DNA of 64,000 nt, taken from positions 2,777,382-2,841,381 of the forward strand of contig NZ_MCIF01000002.1 of the NCBI RefSeq assembly GCF_003268475.1, given 5' to 3'. Numbering within the stretch: position 1 is the first letter of the stretch; each line of letters opens with the position of its first letter. This DNA comes from Thermogemmatispora tikiterensis. GTDB lineage: Bacteria; Chloroflexota; Ktedonobacteria; Ktedonobacterales; Ktedonobacteraceae. Shown here in pieces: positions 52,481 through 62,528 of this stretch. Made by a program: the position numbers and the translations under genes. The notes beneath the pieces are model-generated. The model was given only the letters and a program-made list of their open reading frames with translations, made no database searches and was not told where the DNA came from.

Positions 52481-53908
52481 ATGGAAAGGGACGAACTGGA
52501 AAACTACTACGCCATTCTGGGCGTACCAGCGGATGCTGATCAGGAGACGATCAAGCGCGCCTATCGACAACTGGCGCGGCGCTACCATCCTGATCTGGCC
52601 GGCCCCGAGGGGGCAACCCAGATGAAGCGTATCAATCGGGCCTATGCAGTCTTGAGCGACCCTCAGAAGCGGCAGCAGTACGACGTAGCCTTGGGGGGAG
52701 TGCTGGATGTGCGCAACGGCCAGCTGCGACCTCGCCGGCGCCCACAGCGCGTCGATCCACAGGAGGAGCTGGAGTTTGCCAGTCTGAGCATCTTCAGCAC
52801 GCGCGGCCCCTTGCGCGCTGGTGCCCGCCTGCAGACGTCCCTGGGAGTGATCTCGGCCCTGGGCAGCGTTCAAACCAGGGATAACGATCTCTACATCGCC
52901 GCCGGCACTCTGGATGGCCAGGGAGCCATTTGGAGCCTGGCCCACAGCACTCAGCTCTCTCAGTTTCGCACTGATCCCGCTCTGACAGTCGAATCGCTGC
53001 GTGAACTGCGCTTTTCGCCGCACGGCGAGTTGTTGGCCGGCTGGGGGCGCCTTGGCCTGCACGTCTGGAATACACAAAGCGGCTCGCTGGTCTGGAGCTA
53101 TCCCTTGCAGCAGCGCACCGTCTTCGACCATTACACGCTCGATCTGGCTTTTGTGGAGGAAGGAAGCGCTTCTAAGCCGCCGGCGGAATCGATCACGGAT
53201 TCGTCCTCTCTGAGCCTGCGCCTCGCCCTTCCCTATCAGGCTGAGGACCCGCGCACCCCGCGTAAAGTGGGAGTGCGCGCTACCGATATCCTGCTTTACC
53301 AGCCCGGGCAGAGTACCGCCCCCCAGGAGAACCTGGTCTGCATCGAAGAGGAAATCGAGAAGCGGCAGTTTTGGGCAATTCGCCTGCGCGCCCTCTCGCG
53401 CGATACGCGCTCCTTACTGACGCTCTCCTGTGGGCATAGCCCGGGCAGCCAGGAGGAGGTAATCGTCGTCCGGCGCTGGGATCTTATGGCCCGCACACGC
53501 TTCGGGAACCGCCCACGTCCCCGTATTGTCACCTCTGTGCTGGCCGGAGCGTGTAGCGATTGTGCCCCACCCTATGCCGTCACGCCTGATCTACAGACAG
53601 TGGTTTTCGCAGCGCGACAGGAGCGTAATCGCGTGCGCGTGCAGGACCTGCGGGCCGCCACCTACTACGATCTCGCTGTCGGCACCCTGGGAGGCACTTC
53701 GCGTCTGGCGCTCTCCGACGACGCCAGTTGGCTGGCCGTGGCTCGCGAAGACAGCGAGATCAACGAGGGCGTGGTAGAGCTTTGGTCGCTGACAGCCGGG
53801 CAGCTCGTCCAGAAGCTCTACCATCCATGGCAGATCAGCGCCCTGCATTTTGCCGGTCGTCGCCTGCTCGTTGCTTTGACCGATGGCACGATTCAGCTGT
53901 GGGAATGA
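52481..53908 (+). CDS. J-domain protein fused to a WD40-like beta-propeller
   Basis: 475 aa. Residues ~5-70 are a J-domain with the essential H-P-D (Y-H-P-D-L), '[20 protein letters not shown]' and '[20 protein letters not shown]'. After a basic linker, the rest has repeated ~40-aa beta units with D-G-Q-G-A-I-W-S-L, '[20 protein letters not shown]', '[20 protein letters not shown]' and a final '[12 protein letters not shown]', typical of WD40 blades. J-domains stimulate Hsp70 ATPase; the propeller would select clients. No zinc-finger or Gly/Phe region, so it is class C-like. dnaK is not nearby. ATG 52481 lacks a good ribosome site, which leaves the start uncertain. Confidence 0.8.
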   Translation: MERDELENYYAILGVPADADQETIKRAYRQLARRYHPDLAGPEGATQMKRINRAYAVLSDPQKRQQYDVALGGVLDVRNGQLRPRRRPQRVDPQEELEFASLSIFSTRGPLRAGARLQTSLGVISALGSVQTRDNDLYIAAGTLDGQGAIWSLAHSTQLSQFRTDPALTVESLRELRFSPHGELLAGWGRLGLHVWNTQSGSLVWSYPLQQRTVFDHYTLDLAFVEEGSASKPPAESITDSSSLSLRLALPYQAEDPRTPRKVGVRATDILLYQPGQSTAPQENLVCIEEEIEKRQFWAIRLRALSRDTRSLLTLSCGHSPGSQEEVIVVRRWDLMARTRFGNRPRPRIVTSVLAGACSDCAPPYAVTPDLQTVVFAARQERNRVRVQDLRAATYYDLAVGTLGGTSRLALSDDASWLAVAREDSEINEGVVELWSLTAGQLVQKLYHPWQISALHFAGRRLLVALTDGTIQLWE

Positions 53909-54088
53909 GCAGAGAGACCTGGCCACCGCCATTCATCAGGTCTGAGGCCGGGTCAGGAGAAAAAGTTCTACTCTTGGGCCCTACTATCCAGAGGGTTGTC
54001 ATCCTGGATAAGGAGAGGAGCATGAACGGCAACATGCGCCTCCCATGCTCTCCACTCTGCAGCATCGGGAAGTGAGGTTACTGCAAGC

Positions 54089-54862
54089 ATGCGCGTCTCG
54101 GTGGTTGTGCCTGTCTACAACGAGGAAACCACGGTGGCCCGGCTCCTGGAGGCCCTGGCCCGACTTCCTCTCGATCTGGAGGTGGTCATCGTCGATGATG
54201 CCTCCACTGACCGTACCTGGGACATCTTGCAGACACTGCGCCAGCAGCCACCTTTTGATCGCTACCGCTATGTGCGCCACAGCACCAATCAGGGAAAAGG
54301 TACAGCTCTGCGCACAGGCTTTGGCTACGCCACGGGCGACCTGGTCCTTATCCAGGATGCCGATCTGGAGTATGATCCACAGGATATCCCTCTGCTCGTA
54401 GAGCGCTGGACCACGGCAGGTCAGCCGCTCGCAGCTGTTTACGGCTGCCGTAATCTCTCTCAACAGCCCTGGCTGACACGCTGGGGCAATCGCTTTTTGA
54501 CTGCGATCACTAATCTGCTCTACGGCTGCCGCCTCTCCGATATGGAAACTTGCTACAAGCTCATGCCACGCGCTGTGGTGCAGGCCCTCCCTCTCCAGGG
54601 ACGCCGCTTCGAGATTGAACCAGAGATCACCATCTACCTGGTGCAGGCCGGCCTGACCATCCTGGAGGTCCCCATTCGCTATACTCCTCGTCAGGCGAAA
54701 AAACTCTCTCCCTGGAGAGACGGATGGCCCGCCCTCCTTATGCTCCTGCGTCGCCGCCTGGCGAAACCGTTCCACCTCCCGGTTACCCTTACCTGTCAGC
54801 AGACCGCTAGCACGGACGATCAGACGGATCCGACGAGAGGCTTGTCAGAGGTTATACAATAA
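54089..54862 (+). CDS. Family 2 glycosyltransferase (polyprenyl-phosphate sugar transferase-like)
   Basis: 257 aa. GT-A fold: N-terminal '[20 protein letters not shown]', [14 protein letters not shown], then the metal-binding D-x-D-like Q-D-A-D-L-E-Y-D-P. The arrangement D-A-D-L-E-Y and '[20 protein letters not shown]' fits dolichol-phosphate-mannose-synthase-like enzymes. There is no clear membrane segment in the last ~40 residues, so it is probably peripheral. Acceptor and donor are unknown. Start ATG 54089, with GTGAGG upstream. Confidence 0.88.
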   Translation: MRVSVVVPVYNEETTVARLLEALARLPLDLEVVIVDDASTDRTWDILQTLRQQPPFDRYRYVRHSTNQGKGTALRTGFGYATGDLVLIQDADLEYDPQDIPLLVERWTTAGQPLAAVYGCRNLSQQPWLTRWGNRFLTAITNLLYGCRLSDMETCYKLMPRAVVQALPLQGRRFEIEPEITIYLVQAGLTILEVPIRYTPRQAKKLSPWRDGWPALLMLLRRRLAKPFHLPVTLTCQQTASTDDQTDPTRGLSEVIQ

Positions 54863-54991
54863 AAAGAAAGTTCTATCCGGCATGGCTAGCGGTCACAATC
54901 AGACTGCGTCAGCTCATCTGTAAAACGGGGCGCCCCATACATAGGCAAGGCCTCCCAGCTTCAACTCGTTCAGGCAGACCACTGCTCCAGC

Positions 54992-55029
54992 AAGTCAGCA
55001 GTAGCAGTAGCAGTAGCAGCAGCAGCAAC
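54992..55029 (+). repeat. Imperfect CAG/TAG trinucleotide repeat in the leader of the dehydrogenase gene
   Basis: A run of alternating AGC and AGT triplets just upstream of the ribosome site (GGCAGGAGAG) of the 55059 gene. Low complexity. Confidence 0.6.
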
Positions 55030-55058
55030 AAAGCAAGTAAGATTGGCAGGAGAGTGCT

Positions 55059-56054
55059 ATGGCAGAACGTCCCAAAATCCTTGTGACCCAGCGTGTACCT
55101 GATGTTGCCTATCCGCCGCTGGAGACCATCGGCGAGGTAGAAGCCAACATGGAGGAAGGCCTGATCTGGCCCTACGAAGAGCTGCTCCGCCGCGGCCCCG
55201 GTCATGACTATATTTTTTGTCTGCTCACCGACCAGATCGATGCCCGCTTTCTGGAGGCTTGCGCCTCGGCCACACCACGCCTGAAGATGGTGGCCAACAT
55301 GGCTGTTGGCTACAACAATATCGATGTCGAAGCTGCCACCCGCCTCGGTATAGCCGTCAGCAACACTCCGGGCGTCCTCTCCGATACTACCGCCGACCTG
55401 GCCTTCGGTCTGCTGATCGCCGTGGCTCGCCGTATCCCCGAGGCGGAGCGCTTTGTGCGCGCCGGTAAGTTCAAAGGCTGGGGTCCCCTGCTCTTCTGTG
55501 GCGCCGATGTTCATCACGCGACCCTGGGCCTGATCGGCGCCGGACGCATCGGGAAAATCGTCGCCAAGCGTGCCAGCGGCTTCGAAATGCGCGTCCTCTA
55601 CTACGATGTCTACCGCTTGCCACCAGAGGAGGAGGCCACCTATCATCTCACTTATGCCCCGCTGGACGAGTTGCTGCGTGAGTCCGATTTCGTCAGTATT
55701 CATACACCCTACCTGCCTTCGACCCATCACCTGATCGGCGAACGAGAGCTGTCACTGATGAAGCCCACAGCCTACTTGATTAATACTTCTCGCGGGCCCG
55801 TCATCGATGAGAAGGCCCTGGTGCGCGCCTTGCAGGCGAAGCAAATCGCCGGCGCCGGCCTGGATGTCTATGAGCACGAGCCAGCCATCGAACCAGAGCT
55901 TCTGACAATGGACAATGTGGTATTGCTGCCACATATTGCCAGTGCCTCCTACGCGACGCGTAATCAGATGGCGCTGATGGCCAGTAATAACATCGTCGCC
56001 TACCACGAGGGACGTCGACCTCCTAACCTGGTCAATCCCGAGGTACTAGGCTAA
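55059..56054 (+). CDS. D-isomer-specific 2-hydroxyacid dehydrogenase (glyoxylate/hydroxypyruvate reductase-like)
   Basis: 331 aa. NAD-binding G-x-G-x2-G in G-L-I-G-A-G-R-I-G (~residue 155-160). Catalytic triad by family motifs: Arg in I-N-T-S-R-G-P-V-I-D-E, Glu in D-V-Y-E-H-E-P, His in L-P-H-I-A-S-A. 'MVANMAVGYNNIDVEAATRL' and 'NTPGVLSDTTADLAFGLLIA' are the usual substrate-domain and hinge blocks. The sequence is closest in motif to GyaR-type glyoxylate reductases. ATG 55059 has GCAGGAGAG. No pathway neighbours. Confidence 0.92.
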   Translation: MAERPKILVTQRVPDVAYPPLETIGEVEANMEEGLIWPYEELLRRGPGHDYIFCLLTDQIDARFLEACASATPRLKMVANMAVGYNNIDVEAATRLGIAVSNTPGVLSDTTADLAFGLLIAVARRIPEAERFVRAGKFKGWGPLLFCGADVHHATLGLIGAGRIGKIVAKRASGFEMRVLYYDVYRLPPEEEATYHLTYAPLDELLRESDFVSIHTPYLPSTHHLIGERELSLMKPTAYLINTSRGPVIDEKALVRALQAKQIAGAGLDVYEHEPAIEPELLTMDNVVLLPHIASASYATRNQMALMASNNIVAYHEGRRPPNLVNPEVLG

Positions 56055-56129
56055 GCCAAGCCTCAAGCAGACCTGGTCGACCAGCACCCAGGACAGCCAG
56101 GAGGGAAGGAGGCTCAAGCTACCCAGCTC

Positions 56130-56151
56130 CCGCTTCTGTAGGCAGAAGCGG
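56130..56151 (+). terminator. Hairpin downstream of the dehydrogenase gene
   Basis: Perfect 9-bp stem CCGCTTCTG (56130-56138) and CAGAAGCGG (56143-56151), TAGG loop. No T-run. Confidence 0.5.
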
Positions 56152-56194
56152 CGGCAGGGTAGATGAAAAGGGAATCTCATTTGCCGCAGTACGG

Positions 56195-56223
56195 TTGACT
56201 TTTGCTGCAGACTCTTCTACTAT
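56195..56223 (+). promoter_or_regulatory. Promoter of the 95-aa gene
   Basis: TTGACT (56195-56200), 17-base spacer, TACTAT (56218-56223). Start codon GTG at 56263. Confidence 0.65.
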
Positions 56224-56262
56224 GTCTTTAGCGGTCTGCCATCCTATCTGGACAGGAGGAAA

Positions 56263-56550
56263 GTGAGTGAGAGGATTCCCAGAGAGGGGGGCCAGCGGAC
56301 GGTGAAGCGCACGGGAAGATTGCTCGCTAAGGAATCCGGCCTACGAGCCTCTATTGGCGGTGAGGAGCACCCTTATGTGCGTTGCGTCATTGCCGACCTC
56401 AACGACCCGAAACGCCATTTCGACTGCCGCGTGCTTGATGAGCAGGATCTGCCAGTAGCCATTGGCGAGCTGATCACCCTGGAGGTCATCAGGGCTATCA
56501 CCGATCGTCGCAGTGGACAGGTCCGCTTTGACTGCCGTTGGGTCCGATAG
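56263..56550 (+). CDS. Small hypothetical protein
   Basis: 95 aa, basic, starting GTG 56263 with AGGAGG only three bases away. The middle has alternating hydrophobic strands ('HPYVRCVIADLNDPKRHFDC', 'LITLEVIRAITDRRSGQVRF') suggesting a small beta barrel or OB-like fold. Two cysteines (C-V-I, F-D-C-R) and a final 'FDCRWVR'. I do not recognise the family. Its own good promoter and ribosome site support a real gene. Confidence 0.6.
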   Translation: MSERIPREGGQRTVKRTGRLLAKESGLRASIGGEEHPYVRCVIADLNDPKRHFDCRVLDEQDLPVAIGELITLEVIRAITDRRSGQVRFDCRWVR

Positions 56551-56826
56551 CTCAGCTCATGGCCCTGGGCAGCCGGGTGATTGACACACACCGCACTGGT
56601 CGGTAGCCCCGACCAACCCGTCTGGATTGAGCCGAGCCGCACGGATCAGGCAAGGATGCACCGTCCACCAGGGAAGGAGCCGGTTCATCAGCCGAGCCAG
56701 CTCTCGCTGGCTAGTCAACCAGCAACCGGTCGAGCGTGAGGGAGAGGTGCCGGAGCACAGCAGGATGTCAGACCTCGTCCCGGTTGCAGCCATTCTATCC
56801 ATCCATCTCTTGCGCAGACTGCATTC
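56551..56826. other. Intergenic stretch upstream of the zinc-ribbon membrane protein gene
   Basis: No supported gene; small overlapping frames on both strands only. It ends at the 25-bp palindrome at 56827. Confidence 0.4.
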
Positions 56827-56851
56827 TCCGACGACAGCAGCTGTTGTCGGA
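56827..56851. promoter_or_regulatory. 25-bp near-perfect palindrome, candidate operator
   Basis: Arms TCCGAC-x-ACAGC and complement around a central A, with mismatches only at two symmetric positions and the centre. It lies 24 bases before ATG 56875, so it would be in the 5' leader as DNA site or RNA hairpin. Confidence 0.5.
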
Positions 56852-56874
56852 ACGAACATGAGAGAGGTGCAGCC

Positions 56875-57804
56875 ATGACCTGCACGCAATGCAAGTTAGA
56901 ACTACCAGTCTATGCTGTGGTCTGTCCTCAGTGCGGCGCAGCAGTCTCATCAGGAACATCAGCATATTACTCGTATCTTCCCGCCGATACACCCGCCTGG
57001 CCGCGCGACCCGCGCGAAGCCTCCGGTCCTTCGCTGCTGGTCAACAGTGCTGCTGTTCAGAATGCAGCCGCTACTTCAGCCGCCCAGGCTCGACCAGGAT
57101 CACGCCCCAACCGCTGGCTCACAGCGATCGCCGTCCTGCTCCTGAGCTGTCTGCTCGGCGCCGGTTTTACGGTGGGACTACTCTGGGTCCACGGCTATTT
57201 TGCCCCCAAGGCTCCCGTGCGCAGCGTTCGGCTTCCCAGCCAGGCGCCGGCGGCGACCGCCACAGCAGGCACCCAGAACTCGACCACGAACGTTCTGCCC
57301 ACGCCATCCTCCTTCAAGCCTTTGAGCAATGCCAGTAGTCAGTCACTGGGCCTAACCTTGAGCCTGCCCCAGGACTGGGTCGAGGGCCAGCTCAATACGT
57401 CCACTAGCGGAGTGAAAACGCTCACGCTTGATCCCCCTCAGAGTCTTTCAGTTCCTTTGAGCCTGCTGATTGTCCAATTTCCTAGCGATGCCAACCAGGC
57501 GTTTCCCAGCGCGCACGATCTTGACCAGTTTCTGATTCAGAACTTCGCCCAGGCCACCAGCCTGAGCAATCCGCAAGCCCTGACCAATACCCCACAGACA
57601 CGCACCGTCGGGGGCCAGGACTGGAGCGAGGACGACGTGAGCTTCCCTCTGAACAACAACCAAAGCTTGCACCTCGTCACCTTGAGCGTCATGTACAAGC
57701 AACATTACTACAGCCTTCAGTTTTATGCCAGCAACGACGTCTTTGACGAGGCGATGCAAAAGTACTATAACCCGATGCTCGACTCGCTGCACTTCACCGC
57801 CTGA
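56875..57804 (+). CDS. Zinc-ribbon membrane protein with extracytoplasmic PsbP/DUF-like domain
   Basis: 309 aa. Residues 3-21 form a zinc ribbon (C-T-Q-C ... C-P-Q-C); a disordered linker to ~80; one membrane helix at ~83-108 ('WLTAIAVLLLSCLLGAGFTV'); an extracytoplasmic Thr/Ala linker; then a globular domain (~150-309) with 'LGLTLSLPQDWVEGQLN' and 'QHYYSLQFYASNDVFDEAMQ', the pattern of PsbP-like or 'stress'-type lipoproteins that interrogate the outside. Function unknown. Together with the FHA protein at 7977 it shows the same N-terminal zinc-ribbon design. ATG 56875, GAGAGGTG upstream. Confidence 0.75.
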   Translation: MTCTQCKLELPVYAVVCPQCGAAVSSGTSAYYSYLPADTPAWPRDPREASGPSLLVNSAAVQNAAATSAAQARPGSRPNRWLTAIAVLLLSCLLGAGFTVGLLWVHGYFAPKAPVRSVRLPSQAPAATATAGTQNSTTNVLPTPSSFKPLSNASSQSLGLTLSLPQDWVEGQLNTSTSGVKTLTLDPPQSLSVPLSLLIVQFPSDANQAFPSAHDLDQFLIQNFAQATSLSNPQALTNTPQTRTVGGQDWSEDDVSFPLNNNQSLHLVTLSVMYKQHYYSLQFYASNDVFDEAMQKYYNPMLDSLHFTA

Positions 57805-57846
57805 GCGAGGGCTGGGCAGGAGAGGCAGCCAGCTCACTAACAGCCA

Positions 57847-57892
57847 ACGAGGCCCTCATCTTCTCCCAAAGACAGGGGGAAGAGGGCCTCGT
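57847..57892. terminator. Bidirectional terminator-like hairpin between convergent genes
   Basis: 11-bp stem ACGAGGCCCTC (57847-57857) with 57882-57892 and an inner stem CTTCTCCC/GGGGGAAG. It separates the zinc-ribbon membrane gene and groEL. No strong T-run. Confidence 0.6.
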
Positions 57893-57947
57893 ACAGTCTA
57901 ACCCTGTTCCCGTCCCAGAGCACCAGGGTGAAGCGGTTCGCTGAGTG

Positions 57948-59597
<1,650 letters not shown>

Positions 59598-59691
59598 CTA
59601 TCTTGGCTAAGCGATCGGTTGGTCGATTACCACGCTCTCCTCTCATTGAGAGATGGGAGCACCCAACATCTGGGAGGCTTCACGGCGGGGA

Positions 59692-59982
59692 TCAGCTCAG
59701 AACGGCGAGAATATCGCTCTCTTTCAGGACCAGGTACTCCTCACCATCGAGCTTGAACTCGGTGCCACTGTACTTGGCAAAGAGCACACGATCGCCCTCG
59801 CGCACCTCCAACGCCGCCCGCTCACCATTATCCAGCAGCCGACCGCTCCCTACGGCGACGACGGTCCCTTCCTGGGGCTTCTCCTTGGCTGTATCAGGAA
59901 TAACGATACCACTCTTAGTGACTTCTTCTTTGGCCGCGGGCTTCACCACCACGCGGTCGCCAACAGGACGGATCTTCGCCAC
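59692..59982 (-). CDS. groS: Co-chaperonin GroES (10 kDa)
   Basis: 96 aa, usual length. [11 protein letters not shown] at the N-terminus, a mobile loop '[20 protein letters not shown]' containing the hydrophobic I-V-I tripeptide that binds GroEL, then '[15 protein letters not shown]', '[20 protein letters not shown]' and C-terminal L-K-E-S-D-I-L-A. Start is GTG 59982 (AAAGGGAGA upstream); the upstream in-frame extension is non-coding. The heat-shock operon order groES-groEL is standard. No CIRCE (HrcA) element was found in the 335 bases upstream. Confidence 0.97.
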   Translation of the reverse strand: MAKIRPVGDRVVVKPAAKEEVTKSGIVIPDTAKEKPQEGTVVAVGSGRLLDNGERAALEVREGDRVLFAKYSGTEFKLDGEEYLVLKESDILAVLS

Positions 59983-60317
59983 GAACGTCTTCTCCCTTTC
60001 TTCCGCTAGTTTTTTACCGCTTCTCTCTATGCAGGACTCTCGCGTATCTCGCGCACGTACACAAGCGAACAAAGGGGCTATCAGGCGGGCCTTCACGCTA
60101 ATAGGAGAGCCTCGCTTCTCCTCGCCTGCCACCTCGCCTCGTCACAGGCCAGGCCGCTTGCCACTCATCGCTGCACATGACCTCAGATTGGGCCTGGCGT
60201 AATGAATACTCCAGTCCCACTATCTGCGCGTTCGATCGGCAGCTGCATGATGGGGAGACAGCAGAACCGGGGGGCCACCGGAGCCGACGAGCCTCTCACG
60301 AGCACCCTTCTAGCAGC
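59983..60317. other. groES upstream region
   Basis: Contains the groES promoter; no convincing sigma-70, sigma-32 or CIRCE element was found. A CTCGCG-TAT-CTCGCG direct repeat occurs near 60040. No gene was seen. Confidence 0.4.
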
Positions 60318-60602
60318 TCAGGACGGGCTTGTTTCCATCCCGTGCGGCTGGGCAGAATCCTCCTCGTGCTCAGGCATGTAGTGGATTACACCAGAGATAT
60401 TGACTGAGCGATACTGTGAGTAGTCACAGTTGCAAGGGCCCCCTGCGGCACACCCGCTACAGCAATAAGCTTTGCCCTGCACGATCGTTGGAGACCAGCG
60501 AATCTCGATGTCGCAGTTCGCACAGCGCAGCGGCTGCGGTTGTGGCGCCCGCTGAGCACTCTGACCAGCGTTCCCTTGTGACCGATTGCTCGCTGCGTAC
60601 AT
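60318..60602 (-). CDS. Small cysteine-rich metal-binding protein (metallothionein-like)
   Basis: 94 aa. The middle carries seven cysteines in ~35 residues: C-A-N-C, a long gap, Y-C-C-S-G-C and G-G-P-C-N-C-D-Y. This C-C-x-G-C-x2-G-G-P-C-x-C-D-Y pattern is the mark of a small family of Zn/Cu-binding proteins sometimes annotated as metallothionein-like. Flanks are hydrophilic and disordered. ATG 60602 has AAGGAGAGG upstream. Transcription is probably controlled by the 11-bp repeat array and -10 just upstream, i.e. a response-regulator-controlled gene (phosphate, metal or envelope stress). Confidence 0.72.
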   Translation of the reverse strand: MYAASNRSQGNAGQSAQRAPQPQPLRCANCDIEIRWSPTIVQGKAYCCSGCAAGGPCNCDYSQYRSVNISGVIHYMPEHEEDSAQPHGMETSPS

Positions 60603-60650
60603 GGGTCCTCGCCTCTCCTTGCTGTCCAAGCAACACCTGAGCCTGCTTTG

Positions 60651-60656
60651 AGTATG
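60651..60656 (-). promoter_or_regulatory. -10 element of the metallothionein-like gene
   Basis: CATACT on the minus strand at 60656-60651. No proper -35 exists; the expected -35 region lies in the repeat array, as in promoters activated by PhoB-type regulators. Confidence 0.5.
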
Positions 60657-60665
60657 CCACACCCC

Positions 60666-60732
60666 TCATTAGAGCTGCGTAGGAAAAGCATTAGAGGAGC
60701 GTAGGAAGAGTGTTAGAGAAGCGTTAGAATCC
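60666..60732 (-). promoter_or_regulatory. Six tandem 11-bp direct repeats, candidate OmpR/PhoB-family operator
   Basis: On the plus strand the units run TCATTAGAGCT, GCGTAGGAAAA, GCATTAGAGGA, GCGTAGGAAGA, GTGTTAGAGAA, GCGTTAGAATC, end to end, with a 22-bp super-period. The 11-bp periodicity (one helical turn) is diagnostic of response-regulator dimers bound head to tail. The array ends ten bases upstream of the -10 of the metallothionein-like gene and replaces its -35. Confidence 0.75.
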
Positions 60733-61544
60733 GGCCTGCCCGGCAAGCATCCTTGGGCATGCCTGTGCCCGACCTCCGCTTCCCCTGCTGTAGCTGAGCC
60801 TTTAGCCATCAGACTTTTTTCAGGAGTGGGACAGGTGGGGCCAGTGTGGTTGATCTCTTGTCTGGATCGTTCTATATAGAGTACCTGACTGATACGATCG
60901 GGATCTGCAGCCTCTGCGGGAGTCGCCTGAGACCAGTACCGTAGCGACCAGGCTGGTGGCAGTATGCAACGTGCATACTTCCGACTGCAGTTGCAACCCT
61001 GCGCTCCGCTCATTATGAGCAAGGCACCTCCGCCTGGCGCTGACGCCACACGCTGGCCTACTCTGCAGAAGCGAAGGTCGTCTTTTGTTGAGCCTATCTG
61101 ACTATTGTGAGGAGAGCGAAGACAGGGAATGGGCAATCAGCAAGATGGACAAGCTACTCCTGGCTTTCAGGCTCATCCCCGTCAGCAATACCCGGTATCG
61201 TTGGCCAGGCCAACCTGGCTGAGTGAGAGCAAGGCAAGGAGCAGGCGAAGGCGGCCTTCAGCCGCTCCGAAGTTGCGCAGCAGCAATGCCGACGGATGGG
61301 TTGCATGTCCTGGGACAGTGGAGTATCCTAACGAAAAGGCCCTGGTGCCTCTTTGCCCGCCTCTATCTGGGCCGCTCGCCTGACCTTACGGTTGAGGAGC
61401 TTGGCTCTCCTGGTCAGCACCCTGCCTGCCAGCGCCTGCTCGTCAGCAAGCACTCCGCTCGCCTCCAGGATTATGCCAGGCGATCACCATCAGGGCCCGC
61501 GCTTTTCTATGTTATCACTATGATGATGGTTCTGCAGTAGTGTT
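60733..61544. other. Gene-free stretch upstream of murI
   Basis: About 810 bases without a supported gene; a 155-codon frame on the minus strand (60669-61136) overlaps the repeat array and has no family resemblance. The murI start has no clear ribosome site or promoter in this region. Confidence 0.4.
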
Positions 61545-62528
61545 ATGCACAATAGTGATTCGAAACAATTATATGATGCTCCATCGAGTAGTAGGTTCCA
61601 AAGCGCCCATCTCCAGCAGGCGGTCGAGTCCCAGCTATCACAGCTGCCGACCCTGCAGGCCCCTGGAGCCGGCCAGGTCAGTGCCCCCATTGGGGTCTTT
61701 GACTCGGGGGCTGGTGGATTGACTATTCTCAGTGCCCTGCGGCAAGAGCTACCCGGCGAGGACTACATCTACGTCGGCGATACCGCTCACTGCCCTTATG
61801 GCCTGCGCAGTGAGGCGGAGATCACCCGGCTGGTGCTGGAGATCAGTCGCTTCCTGGTAGAACGTGGGGTGAAACTGATCGTTGTCGCCTGCAACGCCGC
61901 CTCACAAGCGGCCCTTGCCACCCTGCGCGCTACCTTTCCCGTACCGTTCGTCGGGGTAGTGCCCGCCGTGAAGCCAGCAGCACGCCTGACACGCAAGGGG
62001 CGCATTGGTATCATCGCTACGAATCAAGCAGCACGCTCGCCCTACCTGCAACAGTTAATTGCCAACTTTGCTCGCGAGATTGAGACCTATAGCCACGGCT
62101 GCTCTGAGCTGGTGACCCTCGTCGAGCGCGGTGAGCTGGATACGCCAACGGCGGAGGAGGTCGTGCGCCAGGCTCTGAGGCCCGTACTCAGCAAGGATAT
62201 CGATGTGCTGGTGTTGGGATGCACGCATTTCCCGGCTTTACGCCCGGTGATCGAGCGCGTGGCCGGCAGCAACGTCCAGGTCATCGACAGCGGAGCGGCT
62301 ATTGCTCGCCGGACACGCTCCGTGCTGGAAGCCGCCGCGCTGCTGAAGCCCTCGACCAATCAAGGAGGCCAGGACCCCAACGGCAGACTGGAAGTATGGT
62401 GCAGCGGTGAACCCGCCTCTTTCCGCCAGATCGCTTCCAGAATTCTGGGCTATCCTGTCGTGGTACAACAGGCCAGCCAGCTCGCCCAGTCAACTACTAG
62501 CGCCGCTCACGAGGAAGAGAAAGAGTGA
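61545..62528 (+). CDS. murI: Glutamate racemase
   Basis: 327 aa; makes D-glutamate for peptidoglycan. Conserved: G-V-F-D-S-G-A-G-G-L (~residues 50-59, proton-relay Asp), V-V-A-C-N-A-A-S (catalytic Cys; usual text A-C-N-T-A-S, here Thr is Ala), 'GVVPAVKPA', G-C-T-H-F-P (second catalytic Cys). An N-terminal extension of ~48 residues precedes the motif that normally starts near residue 5, and no Shine-Dalgarno precedes ATG 61545, so the true start may lie later. It overlaps the next gene by four bases. Confidence 0.93.
   Translation: MHNSDSKQLYDAPSSSRFQSAHLQQAVESQLSQLPTLQAPGAGQVSAPIGVFDSGAGGLTILSALRQELPGEDYIYVGDTAHCPYGLRSEAEITRLVLEISRFLVERGVKLIVVACNAASQAALATLRATFPVPFVGVVPAVKPAARLTRKGRIGIIATNQAARSPYLQQLIANFAREIETYSHGCSELVTLVERGELDTPTAEEVVRQALRPVLSKDIDVLVLGCTHFPALRPVIERVAGSNVQVIDSGAAIARRTRSVLEAAALLKPSTNQGGQDPNGRLEVWCSGEPASFRQIASRILGYPVVVQQASQLAQSTTSAAHEEEKE

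Noticed and set aside
60667..60732. CRISPR array
   Set aside because: 22-bp units are directly adjacent with no spacers, and they divide into 11-bp subunits.
60669..61136. 155-codon frame on the minus strand
   Set aside because: It overlaps the 11-bp repeat array, has random composition and no ribosome site.
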